Source: Photobacterium gaetbulicola Gung47
Lineage (GTDB): Bacteria; Pseudomonadota; Gammaproteobacteria; Enterobacterales; Vibrionaceae
Assembly: GCA_000940995.1 (NCBI GenBank)
Contig: CP005974.1
Span: forward strand, 3,162,001 to 3,226,000
Length of the DNA: 64,000 nt
Direction: 5' to 3'
The notes under the pieces were generated by a model. The model was not told where the DNA came from and did not search any database. It was given only the letters and a program-made list of their open reading frames with translations. How positions within the stretch are numbered: the stretch's first letter is position 1; every line of letters begins with the position of its first letter. This document shows, piece by piece, positions 1-7,933 of the stretch. The position numbers and the translations under genes are program-made.

Positions 1-753
1 TAAGTGACGGTCATAGGCAAGCGGTGAGTCCAGCTCAATGGTACTGCCAGTCAAGCTAACAATGGTGCGCATCTCATGCTGCTCAGCATCGCTCAACGTT
101 GAGCCACGCGTTGTCCCCGCCACGGCGACGATGTCACCGACACGCCAACCTGCGGGCACAGTATCCACATTCAATACACTGTCCCCAGCCTTTGCGCCAT
201 CAAAGGTGGTATACCCCTTTTTGATCGCACCATGCGCTTCTAGGTTCCCCATCACGATAAGGCCCACCCCCAGCTTGAAGGGGTCGAAGTCCGCAGAGGC
301 GTTATCTACGGTTTCAAAACCGTTATTATCATAATCAATGAACACCACCTCAACATTGGCTGCAGTTGGTTGATATTGCGTACCGATCTGCAGAGAACCA
401 TTATCGGTCACCACCATGGTCTCGAGAGTCAGCGCCACATTCTTATTCGTAGCGACACTCAACGTGCCATCGATTCTCACCGTTCGGATAGGGGCGGCAA
501 CCGGCTTGTCTAGCGTGACATGATGCCCCGCTGAGATTTGCACACGACTGCCGAGATCTGGCACTGCTCCCCCCCATGTGTTGGGATCAGACCAATCACC
601 GTCTTGAATGCTTTTATGAGTAACAAACTGCCCCTGAACCAAGTTCAACACCGCCATATGTTCGGCATCATGACTCATTTCGTCACCGCTGGCCCAAACG
701 GTCACGGCAGAGAATAGACCTAGCACAATTAAAGCCAACCTAATATAACGCAT
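1..753 (-). CDS. Secreted G8-domain protein, 3' end beyond the window
   Basis: An open frame on the minus strand begins with ATG at 753 and stays open to base 1, giving 251 residues with no stop in the window. The first ~22 residues (MRYIRLALIVLGLFSAVTVWA) form a signal peptide. Residues ~45-150 match the G8 domain: a QDGDWSDPNTWGG block, then VPDLGSRVQISAGHHVTLD and a run of short beta strands typical of this beta-helical fold. G8 domains occur in large extracellular proteins thought to bind or degrade polysaccharide or matrix. A good ribosome-binding site (AGGGAGA) precedes the start. The gene is cut by the window edge, so the catalytic or anchoring part cannot be judged. The G8 call is strong; the exact role is unknown. 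Confidence 0.8.
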   Translation of the reverse strand, partial: MRYIRLALIVLGLFSAVTVWASGDEMSHDAEHMAVLNLVQGQFVTHKSIQDGDWSDPNTWGGAVPDLGSRVQISAGHHVTLDKPVAAPIRTVRIDGTLSVATNKNVALTLETMVVTDNGSLQIGTQYQPTAANVEVVFIDYDNNGFETVDNASADFDPFKLGVGLIVMGNLEAHGAIKKGYTTFDGAKAGDSVLNVDTVPAGWRVGDIVAVAGTTRGSTLSDAEQHEMRTIVSLTGSTIELDSPLAYDRHL

Positions 754-1094
754 ACAATCTCCCTATCTGTTGTATTCCTATTAGGTAATCTAGTCGACTT
801 ATTTGGGCTGACATGTAGACTTTTACGGCAGTGAGATCTTCATCCCAGCCTTTTATGCACCGTGGAGCACAGTCTAGTGTGTACATACTGCACCTTTAAC
901 AATTCCAGCGCTTGCAACGAATTTGTTAATCGTCAGTACAGGCATGCCAACCTTCATCCCCAGTCCGCGAAACATGTTTCGAAAGCACTTTGCCGTTCAT
1001 TTTTTGACCCGCAATATGAACTGCCATATCCTTCTTTATATGAGCATCGATGCCTAAACAGGCGAGTACTCACTGACCAAAATGGAGAACGACC
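754..1094. other. Intergenic region between divergent genes
   Basis: This 341-bp gap separates the start of the G8 protein (minus) from the first alpha/beta hydrolase (plus), so promoters for both should lie here. A plus-strand frame of about 100 codons crosses it but lacks a ribosome-binding site and overlaps the hydrolase start out of frame, so it is not called. No repeat, RNA or clear operator was seen. Confidence 0.4.
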
Positions 1095-2120
1095 ATGGAA
1101 GAGATCAACAGAGGCAACAGCTCCACGGGATTTGCAAGCAAAGTTGCCACCTACTTTTGGTGGAAGGGCATAGAGAAGATCGAAGCCACTTTGGATAGTT
1201 TCTTTGATGGCTTAAAAATCAAAAGGCTCATTGATAAAATCATCACCGGCCTTGAAGATATCGGCGCACTGCGCAAGGTCTTGGGCAAGGATCCCATCGC
1301 GCCTTTTTATGGCAAAGACAGCGAGCTCAACAGGAAATATTACGACAGCACAGAAAGCTACATTGAGACATTACAAAAAATCCCATTTGACCTCACTCCG
1401 CTGAAAAAAGAAAACACCATAAACCGGTTACCGACCCAATCCGTGAACCCCAGTGACCCAACTCCCAATGAAAAGTGGTTTTTCATCAATGGCATTTGTA
1501 CCAGCAAAGACATGGCCAAAATTAATGCCCGCATGCTCAGCAAAGTCTTCGGGCGTCCCATTACCCCACTGCACAACCCGACCAATGGCATGATTGCTGA
1601 TTTGACAGAAGCGATTGAAGGCAGGGATCTCGACCAGTTTACCCATATCGCTCGGACCACCAAGGATCTCATTTGGCAGGAGTTGCAGCATCTTGAAGCC
1701 CTGCTCGCCAATCACCCCACAGACCATACTGCGCCACATAAAGTAGTTGTCATCGGTCACTCCCAGGGCGGGATCATCCTCTCTAACGTGGTCGGTCGGC
1801 TACTCCAAGAGCACCCCGGAGACCCACTACTCAATCATCTGGAGATATATACCTTTGCCTCTGCCCACGATGATTACCCGTCGTTTGCAAAAGGCGAGAG
1901 ACACCTCGCACCTCCCTTTACCGAACACTTTGCAAACGATGAGGACTATGTCGCGATGATCGGTGTGCTGAGCCGAACCAGTAACACGCAAGGGAAAGTA
2001 TTTGTGAAACAAGGAGCGGGACACCTGTTGAATTACCATTACCTTCGAGATTTCCTATCGGGTCAGTATGACCCCCAAGGAGAGAGCCGGTTATCACGCT
2101 TACGCAATGGAAAGCGATAA
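1095..2120 (+). CDS. Alpha/beta hydrolase, tandem copy 1
   Basis: This 341-residue protein has a nucleophile elbow GHSQGG (Ser ~223) after a hydrophobic strand VVVI, and a candidate catalytic His in GAGHLLNYH (~310), as in lipase/esterase-type alpha/beta hydrolases. A block at ~126-165 (WFFINGICTSKDMA through HNPTNG) is almost identical in the second copy downstream and likely forms the first strand and oxyanion region. The N-terminal ~100 residues are specific to this pair and include a YFWWKGIEKI segment. There is no signal peptide. GGAG lies 7 bases before the ATG. Substrate unknown: lipid esterase or a secreted lipase effector are both possible, but no secretion or immunity gene is adjacent. 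Confidence 0.8.
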   Translation: MEEINRGNSSTGFASKVATYFWWKGIEKIEATLDSFFDGLKIKRLIDKIITGLEDIGALRKVLGKDPIAPFYGKDSELNRKYYDSTESYIETLQKIPFDLTPLKKENTINRLPTQSVNPSDPTPNEKWFFINGICTSKDMAKINARMLSKVFGRPITPLHNPTNGMIADLTEAIEGRDLDQFTHIARTTKDLIWQELQHLEALLANHPTDHTAPHKVVVIGHSQGGIILSNVVGRLLQEHPGDPLLNHLEIYTFASAHDDYPSFAKGERHLAPPFTEHFANDEDYVAMIGVLSRTSNTQGKVFVKQGAGHLLNYHYLRDFLSGQYDPQGESRLSRLRNGKR

Positions 2121-2925
2121 CAATTTGAGCCCTCTGCAAGCCACACAATGGCTAGGGCTCACCTTTCTAAGCTCCCACAGGTGAGTTTGAGGAAAAGGCA
2201 AACAAGCTAGCTGAAAGAACATCGGTTCCAGAGTGTGCACGACAACTCAGACTCACCCTTGACTACAAGAACATATCGTAAAACCATCACTTGAGCATTC
2301 AGCTGATAACTCATTACAACTTCTATCTGTAAACTTCACAGAACCTTTACCATAAAGCTCAAAGACCAGATCCCACTCAATTATTAAACAACTAAGCACG
2401 TTTATATTATTAACCACACACATCATTTACATTATATTCTCTAATACCTCTATTAACATTCCCGGCTATATATTATAGCTACCCCTATATTAAAAATAGG
2501 CCTGATAACCGTCTGTCTGCAGATAGCCTGGGCTATCAGACACCCCCGAAACACCCCATAAAAGCCATTTCAAATCAGCAACTTAATTACCACCCAAATC
2601 TCATTGAGACATTAATCGTGCTCAATGAGACAAACGCTTTTTTGGCTAAGCGTGTATAGAAATCTGAGTTTTGGTATTGAAAAAATTCAATACCGACCAG
2701 CCCAAAATTGGCTTAATTTTCGTGTTAGCACGCTAAATGCACAAAAAATCCAGCCTTATAAACCCACCTTTAACAGAGCATAGCCACTTCAGCTTTAAGT
2801 AAGCAAGCCTGTTCTAAAAGCGATACTCGTTCATTTTTTATACGGATTACTGCGCTACTCTATCCTTATCAAGATGAATGCATATACCTAATAAAATAGG
2901 GACTCACTACCGAGAGGAGTGCACC
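2121..2925. other. 805-bp palindrome-rich spacer between paralogous hydrolases
   Basis: No gene is supported in this AT-rich stretch. It contains several inverted repeats: 2127-2160 (GAGCCCT/AGGGCTC with an inner AGCCA/TGGCT), 2522-2537 (GATAGCC-TG-GGCTATC with flanking TGTCT/AGACA), 2599-2630 (10-bp arms TCTCATTGAG/CTCAATGAGA, 12-base loop) and 2673-2694 (9-bp arms GGTATTGAA/TTCAATACC with an AAAA loop). The downstream hydrolase promoter probably lies near 2830-2880. Whether the hairpins are terminators, protein-binding sites or remains of a mobile element cannot be told from sequence alone. Confidence 0.55.
2127..2160 (+). terminator. Stem-loop after hydrolase copy 1
   Basis: GAGCCCT pairs with AGGGCTC, and an inner AGCCA/TGGCT pair extends the stem. 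It starts 6 bases after the stop codon, but the following tract (ACCTTTCTAA) is only weakly T-rich, so it is a plausible but not classical terminator. Confidence 0.4.
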
Positions 2926-3972
2926 ATGGAAGCTATTACTCAAGAAAGGAAATCGACGGGTTTGGCAACAAAAATGCTTACCTATTGTTGGTGGAAGGCT
3001 ATTGGTAAGATTGATACAAGCAAAGATAACCTCATTGATACTCTGGATAGCTCAAAGGTCTGCGTTTTTTTAGGAACCGTATCCAGCGGCCTAAAAGAAA
3101 TACACACCCTGCCCAAAGCCTTAGGCGACAACCCAATTGAGCCTTTTTACGGAGAAGACAGTGAGTTAAACCGCAAGAACTACCCGAACACCGCAAGTTA
3201 TCTCATCACCTTATTGAAAGCCGCTTTTGACCTGTCCCCCTTTATGATACAGAAAAAAATTAAGTGCTTATCTGAACAAAACTATCGTGATGATAACCAA
3301 AACCCGACACCCAACGAAAAGTGGTTTTTCATCAATGGAATTTGCACCAGTAAAGACATGGCAAAAGAAAATGCCCGCATGCTCAGCAAAGTATTCGGCC
3401 GTCCTATTACTCCGCTGCACAACCCAACCAATGGCATGCTCCCTGATATATTTGAAGCCATCACCGGGCGTGACTTCGACAAATATACCAATATTGCCAG
3501 AACTGCCAAGAACCTTATTTGGGATGAATTACAGCAACTGAAAGTCCATACCATCGATAAAAATACCGACACCAATCATCACCATAAAATTGTCGTTATT
3601 GGTCACTCCCAAGGTGGGATCATTCTCTCTAATGTCGTAGGCAAACTCATCCTGGAGCATCACAAAGACCCATTACTCAATCACCTTGAGGTCTATACGT
3701 TTGCCTCTGCCCATGACGAGTATCCTTCATTTGGTAACCAGAAAGGCCCATCAAATTATCTATCACCTTTCACCGAACATTTTGCCAACGACGGAGACTT
3801 TGTCGCAAGACTGGGTGTACTGCATGAGACCGATAAAACTAAAGGGAACGTTTTTGAAAAGAAAGGATCAGGGCACCTGTTGAACTACCACTACCTTCGA
3901 GATTTCCTTGAAGGCAAATATGATGTCACGCAGCCTAGTCACCTATCTACTTTGCGTAATGGAAAACGCTAG
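2926..3972 (+). CDS. Alpha/beta hydrolase, tandem copy 2
   Basis: A paralogue of the gene at 1095, sharing the FFINGICTSKDMAK block, HNPTNGM, the GHSQGGIILSNVVGKL nucleophile elbow, YTFASAHD and GSGHLLNYHYLRDFL near the C-terminus. The longer frame starts at 2878, but ATG at 2926 has AGAGGAGT six bases upstream and aligns with the start of copy 1 (MEAITQ versus MEEINR), so the 348-residue form is preferred. The copies differ most in the N-terminal 120 residues and in the segment before the catalytic strand. Retention of serine and histidine in both suggests two active enzymes. Function otherwise unknown. Confidence 0.8.
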   Translation: MEAITQERKSTGLATKMLTYCWWKAIGKIDTSKDNLIDTLDSSKVCVFLGTVSSGLKEIHTLPKALGDNPIEPFYGEDSELNRKNYPNTASYLITLLKAAFDLSPFMIQKKIKCLSEQNYRDDNQNPTPNEKWFFINGICTSKDMAKENARMLSKVFGRPITPLHNPTNGMLPDIFEAITGRDFDKYTNIARTAKNLIWDELQQLKVHTIDKNTDTNHHHKIVVIGHSQGGIILSNVVGKLILEHHKDPLLNHLEVYTFASAHDEYPSFGNQKGPSNYLSPFTEHFANDGDFVARLGVLHETDKTKGNVFEKKGSGHLLNYHYLRDFLEGKYDVTQPSHLSTLRNGKR

Positions 3973-4013
3973 CGTGAAGGAGGCAAACGATACAACTACC
4001 ATTTGATATCGGA

Positions 4014-4058
4014 GCGGCCTTTCAAGCAACTTGGACATTACTATTGCTTGTGGGCCGC
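4014..4058. terminator. Possible shared terminator, hydrolase 2 / nhaA-like gene
   Basis: GCGGCC and CAAGCAA pair with TTGCTTG and GGCCGC across a 14-base loop with a small internal bulge. It sits between two genes that converge here and could stop both. There is no clear T tract. Confidence 0.35.
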
Positions 4059-4070
4059 CATCAATTATGC

Positions 4071-5228
4071 TCATTTACCCGCTCCGGCCTTAATGACACC
4101 ATTCCCCTGGGTAGTTGCATACTGCATTAACGTCAGGCCTATCAAACTCGCTACCAAGGCAGCCAGCACAATTCCCAGTTTATAATGATCACTCTCCAAC
4201 CCAGAAAGCTCACCAATAAACAGGGAGAGCGTTAGACCGATACTGCAAAAGACAGACAGGGCAAAAACCATCAGCATATTCGTCCCTTCGGGTAAGTCAA
4301 AAGACTTGAGTTTGACACCCAGCCATACCGCGCCAAACACCCCAAGGGGCTTGCCTATCAGCATCGCAACCGCAACATAAGCCACCACAGGATCAAACGC
4401 GACGGAAGAAAACGCCTCAGAAAGCGAAACACCTGCGTTTGACAGGGCAAACAAAGGCAATATCAATAACGTAACTATCCACTGCAACATGGACTCTGTC
4501 TTGTGGTCAATTGCGCACCCACTCTGGCTTAAGGCTATCCCGATAACTACACCGGCCAGGACAGGATGAATACCGGCTTGGAGCAAGCCAAACCACAAGG
4601 CTCCTCCCAGCAACACGTACAGCAATGGCCTTTTTACTTGGAGGTAAGACAGGACACATACCAAGCTGGTGATCAGTACCGATAAACCTACATAAGCCAT
4701 TTCAACGGTTGCGGTATAGAAGACCGCAATGGTAATAATGGCGAGCACGTCATCAAAAATAGCCACCGCCAGCAGGAACATTTTCAGGCTCACCGGCACG
4801 CGGCTACACAACGAGAGCAAGCCAAGCGCCAGTGCTATATCTGTTGCGGTGACAATCGCCCAGCCATTGCCCAAGGGTGAGCTCACACCGCCCACAAGCA
4901 GCAGGTAAATCAACGCTGGGCAGATAAACCCCGCGCACGCAGAGGCAAAAGGCAGCAAAATGGCCCGCAGGGTTCTAAATGCCCCATGCTTTGCCTCGTT
5001 ACTTAATTCAAGGCCAACCATCAAAAAGAAAAGCACCATCAGCAAATCATTGACAAAAAGCTGCCATGAAACGCCATCGGTAAGGGGGTAATTTTTAAAG
5101 GCCGTGTAAGACGGCAGGTGAAGCGTTGCCCAGGCAAATGCCAATAGGCAGCAAGTTATCAAAAGCAAGCCCCCAAACCGCTCCTTGGAAATGGCAACTG
5201 CACTTTTTGCGCCCAAAGATTGAACCAT
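4071..5228 (-). CDS. nhaA: NhaA-family Na+/H+ antiporter
   Basis: A 385-residue inner-membrane protein with about eleven hydrophobic segments. Family signatures are present: VNDLLMVLFFLMVGLEL (~59-75), WAIVTATDIALALG (~123-136, with the unwound-helix Thr-Asp) and the ion-binding Asp pair in FLLAVAIFDDVLAIITIAV (D159-D160). NhaA exchanges external protons for internal sodium, important for pH and salt balance in marine bacteria. Sequence is more divergent than the usual NhaA and may be a second copy in the genome. GGAGGG precedes the ATG by 7 bases. The TetR gene lies upstream on the same strand after 229 bp and may control it. Confidence 0.85.
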   Translation of the reverse strand: MVQSLGAKSAVAISKERFGGLLLITCCLLAFAWATLHLPSYTAFKNYPLTDGVSWQLFVNDLLMVLFFLMVGLELSNEAKHGAFRTLRAILLPFASACAGFICPALIYLLLVGGVSSPLGNGWAIVTATDIALALGLLSLCSRVPVSLKMFLLAVAIFDDVLAIITIAVFYTATVEMAYVGLSVLITSLVCVLSYLQVKRPLLYVLLGGALWFGLLQAGIHPVLAGVVIGIALSQSGCAIDHKTESMLQWIVTLLILPLFALSNAGVSLSEAFSSVAFDPVVAYVAVAMLIGKPLGVFGAVWLGVKLKSFDLPEGTNMLMVFALSVFCSIGLTLSLFIGELSGLESDHYKLGIVLAALVASLIGLTLMQYATTQGNGVIKAGAGK

Positions 5229-5457
5229 AGCCTACCCTCCTTAAGGCCAAACCCACCAGGCGAGGAAATAGATCTTACCTATTCAACTTAACCCAACCCG
5301 CAATATGAAACAGCGCTATAGATCGGCTTTCGCACATCATGGTATAGGCGCATTCGCTGGGAGCACCAAGGTCGCAATAGGGAAATAAGGTCAGTATCTT
5401 TGATGCTTGCTTGAGACTGCTGTGTGATATTTAATGAGATAGACTCAGTTCGCTGTT

Positions 5458-6105
5458 TTATTCACTCACCGCACAGCCATAGAGGAACAACCGGATATTT
5501 TGCCGGTACAGGCTTTCCAGGTATGCAATTGTCTCTTGCTGCGAACTATCTTCGATTTTGAGCGGATAAAAGAAAAACGGCGTCATCACCAACGCGTTGA
5601 AACTGTCTTTGAGCAAATCGACATCCAAGTCGGGGTCAATAAAGCCCTTGCGCTGGAGGGTGGAAAAGATTTTGATATGAAAAGCATCGGTGTAGGCCAG
5701 TATCGATTTATCGATATAACTACGTCTTGGGCCGTCATTCAACACCAAAGTTTTATAAATAATGCCCAGAAGTTCCGGGTATTCAATATCCAAGTAAAAA
5801 ATAGTCATAAACAGCTCTTCGATGGTATTGCGGTTCGAAGATGCTTTTTCCAACTGGTTCAGTTTGGCAAAAAATGGCGCGTAAATATCGTCAAATACCG
5901 CCTTGTACAACCCGGCCTTATTTTCAAAGTAATAACCAATCAGCGCGACATCTACCCCTGCTTCCCGAGCGATCATACGGGTCGTGACCTTGTTGTAGGC
6001 ACGTTTCAAAAACAACCGGCGGGCTGTATCCAATATAGCCTGCTGACTACAGGGTTGATCGACCTCCTGCCTGGGACGTCCACGCGATTTAACCTGGGTC
6101 GTCAT
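5458..6105 (-). CDS. TetR/AcrR-family transcriptional regulator
   Basis: A 215-residue protein with the N-terminal TetR helix-turn-helix at ~22-68 (AILDTARRLFLKRAYNKVTTRMIAREAGVD..., then LIGYYFENKAGLY), followed by a helical ligand-binding domain with no specific signature. A basic leader (SRGRPRQE) is typical of the family. ATG has GGAG five bases upstream. It is divergent from the purine permease gene and lies upstream of the antiporter on its own strand; either could be its target. Ligand unknown. Confidence 0.85.
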   Translation of the reverse strand: MTTQVKSRGRPRQEVDQPCSQQAILDTARRLFLKRAYNKVTTRMIAREAGVDVALIGYYFENKAGLYKAVFDDIYAPFFAKLNQLEKASSNRNTIEELFMTIFYLDIEYPELLGIIYKTLVLNDGPRRSYIDKSILAYTDAFHIKIFSTLQRKGFIDPDLDVDLLKDSFNALVMTPFFFYPLKIEDSSQQETIAYLESLYRQNIRLFLYGCAVSE

Positions 6106-6533
6106 GCCACTCCATTATCCTCAATTTATTGGCGACTGAGATGATTAAACCTTAACCAGCATCCAAAAAAGTGCGGCAAATTCATATTTCAAAAAATTGC
6201 GTACCCGTTACCGTATGACATGTGACTCTGGTCAACAATGCCATTTAGGTATTCATCAAAACCCGAAGTTTGCGGAATAATAAAGCCAGTGAAATGAGAT
6301 CGCTGTCGCCGCGGATGTTCTTCCAATCTCCTTACAATAGTCCTGTACAAAAAACATGCATTTATTCTCTGGTAGCAAATTAAAATTCGTCAGCACCTGA
6401 AAACCAGCCACATGTTCCATGGGCAACCCTAACAGCAATTCAAAACAACAAGTCCCTACAGCAAGACAATTGGGCAATAGAACATGGTTGCAGGCGCTTA
6501 TCTGTTAGATGGAATACAGAAAAGGAATCAATT
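6106..6533. other. Divergent promoter region, TetR / purine permease
   Basis: This 428-bp gap should hold promoters for the TetR gene and the permease. I looked for a purine riboswitch, which would fit the adenine genes, but saw no recognisable aptamer core. A 73-codon minus frame in it has no ribosome-binding site and no recognisable product, so it is left out. Confidence 0.4.
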
Positions 6534-7922
6534 ATGGAAATGCCTAGCAATGAGAGCAGTGCCCCCATCAACGAGCTCCCGAAGAGCTCGATTCCCAACC
6601 AGCAAGTTCCCCCTCAGTCCGGCTTCTTTGAGCGTCGCTTTAAGTTAAACGAGCATAACACCACATTTTCTACCGAAGTGATTGCGGGTATCACCACTTT
6701 TATGACGATGGTATATATCGTTTTTGTTAATCCGCAAATCCTATCGGCCGCCGGTATGGATCCTAGCGGGGTCTTTGTTGTCACCTGTATGATCAGTGCC
6801 TTTGGCTGTATCGCCATGGGATTGGTTGCCAACCTACCGATCGCCCTGGCACCCGCCATGGGGCTTAACGCCTTCTTCGCTTTTTCCGTTGTCGTCGGTA
6901 TGGGGATCAGCTGGCAGACCGGGATGGGGACCATTTTCTGGGGTGCGGTCTGCTTTACCCTGATGTCCGCTCTCGGTATCCGCTCGTGGATCCTCAGCAA
7001 CATTCCAAGCTGCCTGCGTATTGGTATTCCCAGTGGGATCGGTCTGCTCATTGCACTGGTCGGTCTGAGCAATGCCGGTATTGTCGTCGCCAGCCCTGCC
7101 ACCATGATCACCGTCGGCGATTTAAGCTCTCTGCAGTGCGTGCTCGGGGCTCTGGGGTTCTTTATTATCGTGATCCTCGCCTCACGCGGTATCCATGCCG
7201 CAGTGTTAATCTCGATTGTCGTAGTGACGTCCATTGCCGCCTTGATGGGGGATGTCGAATACACGGGGATTGTCTCCATGCCTCCGAGTATCGAGAGCAC
7301 CTTCGGCCAATTGGATATTGCCGGCTCTCTGGATATCGCCCTGGCCGGGGTGATTTTCTCCTTTGCCTTGGTGAGCCTGTTTGATAGCTCAGGCACCATG
7401 ATAGGGGTTACCGAAAAATGCGGTATCACCGATGAGCGCGGCCGCTTCCCGCGCATGAAGCAAGCCCTGATGACAGACTCAGTCACCTCGGTGGCCGGTG
7501 CTTATATGGGAACCTCGACCGTGACCGCCTATATCGAAAGCTCTGCCGGTGTAGCCGTTGGCGGCCGGACCGGTTTGACCGCGATTGTTACCGGACTGCT
7601 GTTCATTGTGGTGATTTTCTTCTCGCCGCTCGCTGCCATGGTACCGGGCTATGCCGTTGCCGGCGCACTGATTTACGTGGGGATTCTGATGTCCTCCGGA
7701 CTGGCAAAAGTCAACTGGAGCGATATGACAGAAGCGGCTCCGGCCTTTATCACCACAGTAATGATGCCCTTTAGCTTTTCAATCACCGAAGGGATCGCCA
7801 CTGGCTTTATTACCTATTGCGTCATGAAGGCAGGGACTAACCGCTGGCGCGAAATCCACCCAGGTGTAGCCATTGTCGCCCTGCTGTTCATTATCAAGTT
7901 TGTCTTTGTCGATGGTCACTAA
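6534..7922 (+). CDS. AzgA/PbuG-type purine (adenine/hypoxanthine) permease
   Basis: A 462-residue inner-membrane permease of the NCS2/AzgA group. Marks are the N-terminal FFERRFKLNEHNTTFSTEVIAGITTFMTMVYIVFVNPQIL region, the LAPAMGLNAFFAFSVV substrate-helix motif (~103-118), FSFALVSLFDSSGTMIGV and the STVTAYIESSAGVAVGGRTG block (~325-344). These proteins import adenine, guanine or hypoxanthine with protons. The adenine deaminase gene follows after 11 bases, so adenine is the likely substrate and the two form an operon. AAAGGAA lies 7 bases before the start. Confidence 0.9.
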   Translation: MEMPSNESSAPINELPKSSIPNQQVPPQSGFFERRFKLNEHNTTFSTEVIAGITTFMTMVYIVFVNPQILSAAGMDPSGVFVVTCMISAFGCIAMGLVANLPIALAPAMGLNAFFAFSVVVGMGISWQTGMGTIFWGAVCFTLMSALGIRSWILSNIPSCLRIGIPSGIGLLIALVGLSNAGIVVASPATMITVGDLSSLQCVLGALGFFIIVILASRGIHAAVLISIVVVTSIAALMGDVEYTGIVSMPPSIESTFGQLDIAGSLDIALAGVIFSFALVSLFDSSGTMIGVTEKCGITDERGRFPRMKQALMTDSVTSVAGAYMGTSTVTAYIESSAGVAVGGRTGLTAIVTGLLFIVVIFFSPLAAMVPGYAVAGALIYVGILMSSGLAKVNWSDMTEAAPAFITTVMMPFSFSITEGIATGFITYCVMKAGTNRWREIHPGVAIVALLFIIKFVFVDGH

Positions 7923-7933
7923 CCGGGAGCGAG

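Noticed and set aside
862..1173. Plus-strand frame of about 103 codons before the first hydrolase
   Set aside because: It has no ribosome-binding site, runs out of frame into the hydrolase start, and its translation has no recognisable features.
2878..2925. Upstream start for the second hydrolase
   Set aside because: The 16 extra residues lack a ribosome-binding site, while ATG 2926 has one and aligns with the start of the paralogue.
6106..6533. Possible purine riboswitch upstream of the purine permease
   Set aside because: No aptamer-like three-way junction core or conserved loop bases could be found by eye.
6614..7486. 290-codon minus-strand frame inside the purine permease gene
   Set aside because: It is the antisense shadow of a clear AzgA-type permease; a Pro/Arg-rich translation without a ribosome-binding site is typical of such shadows.
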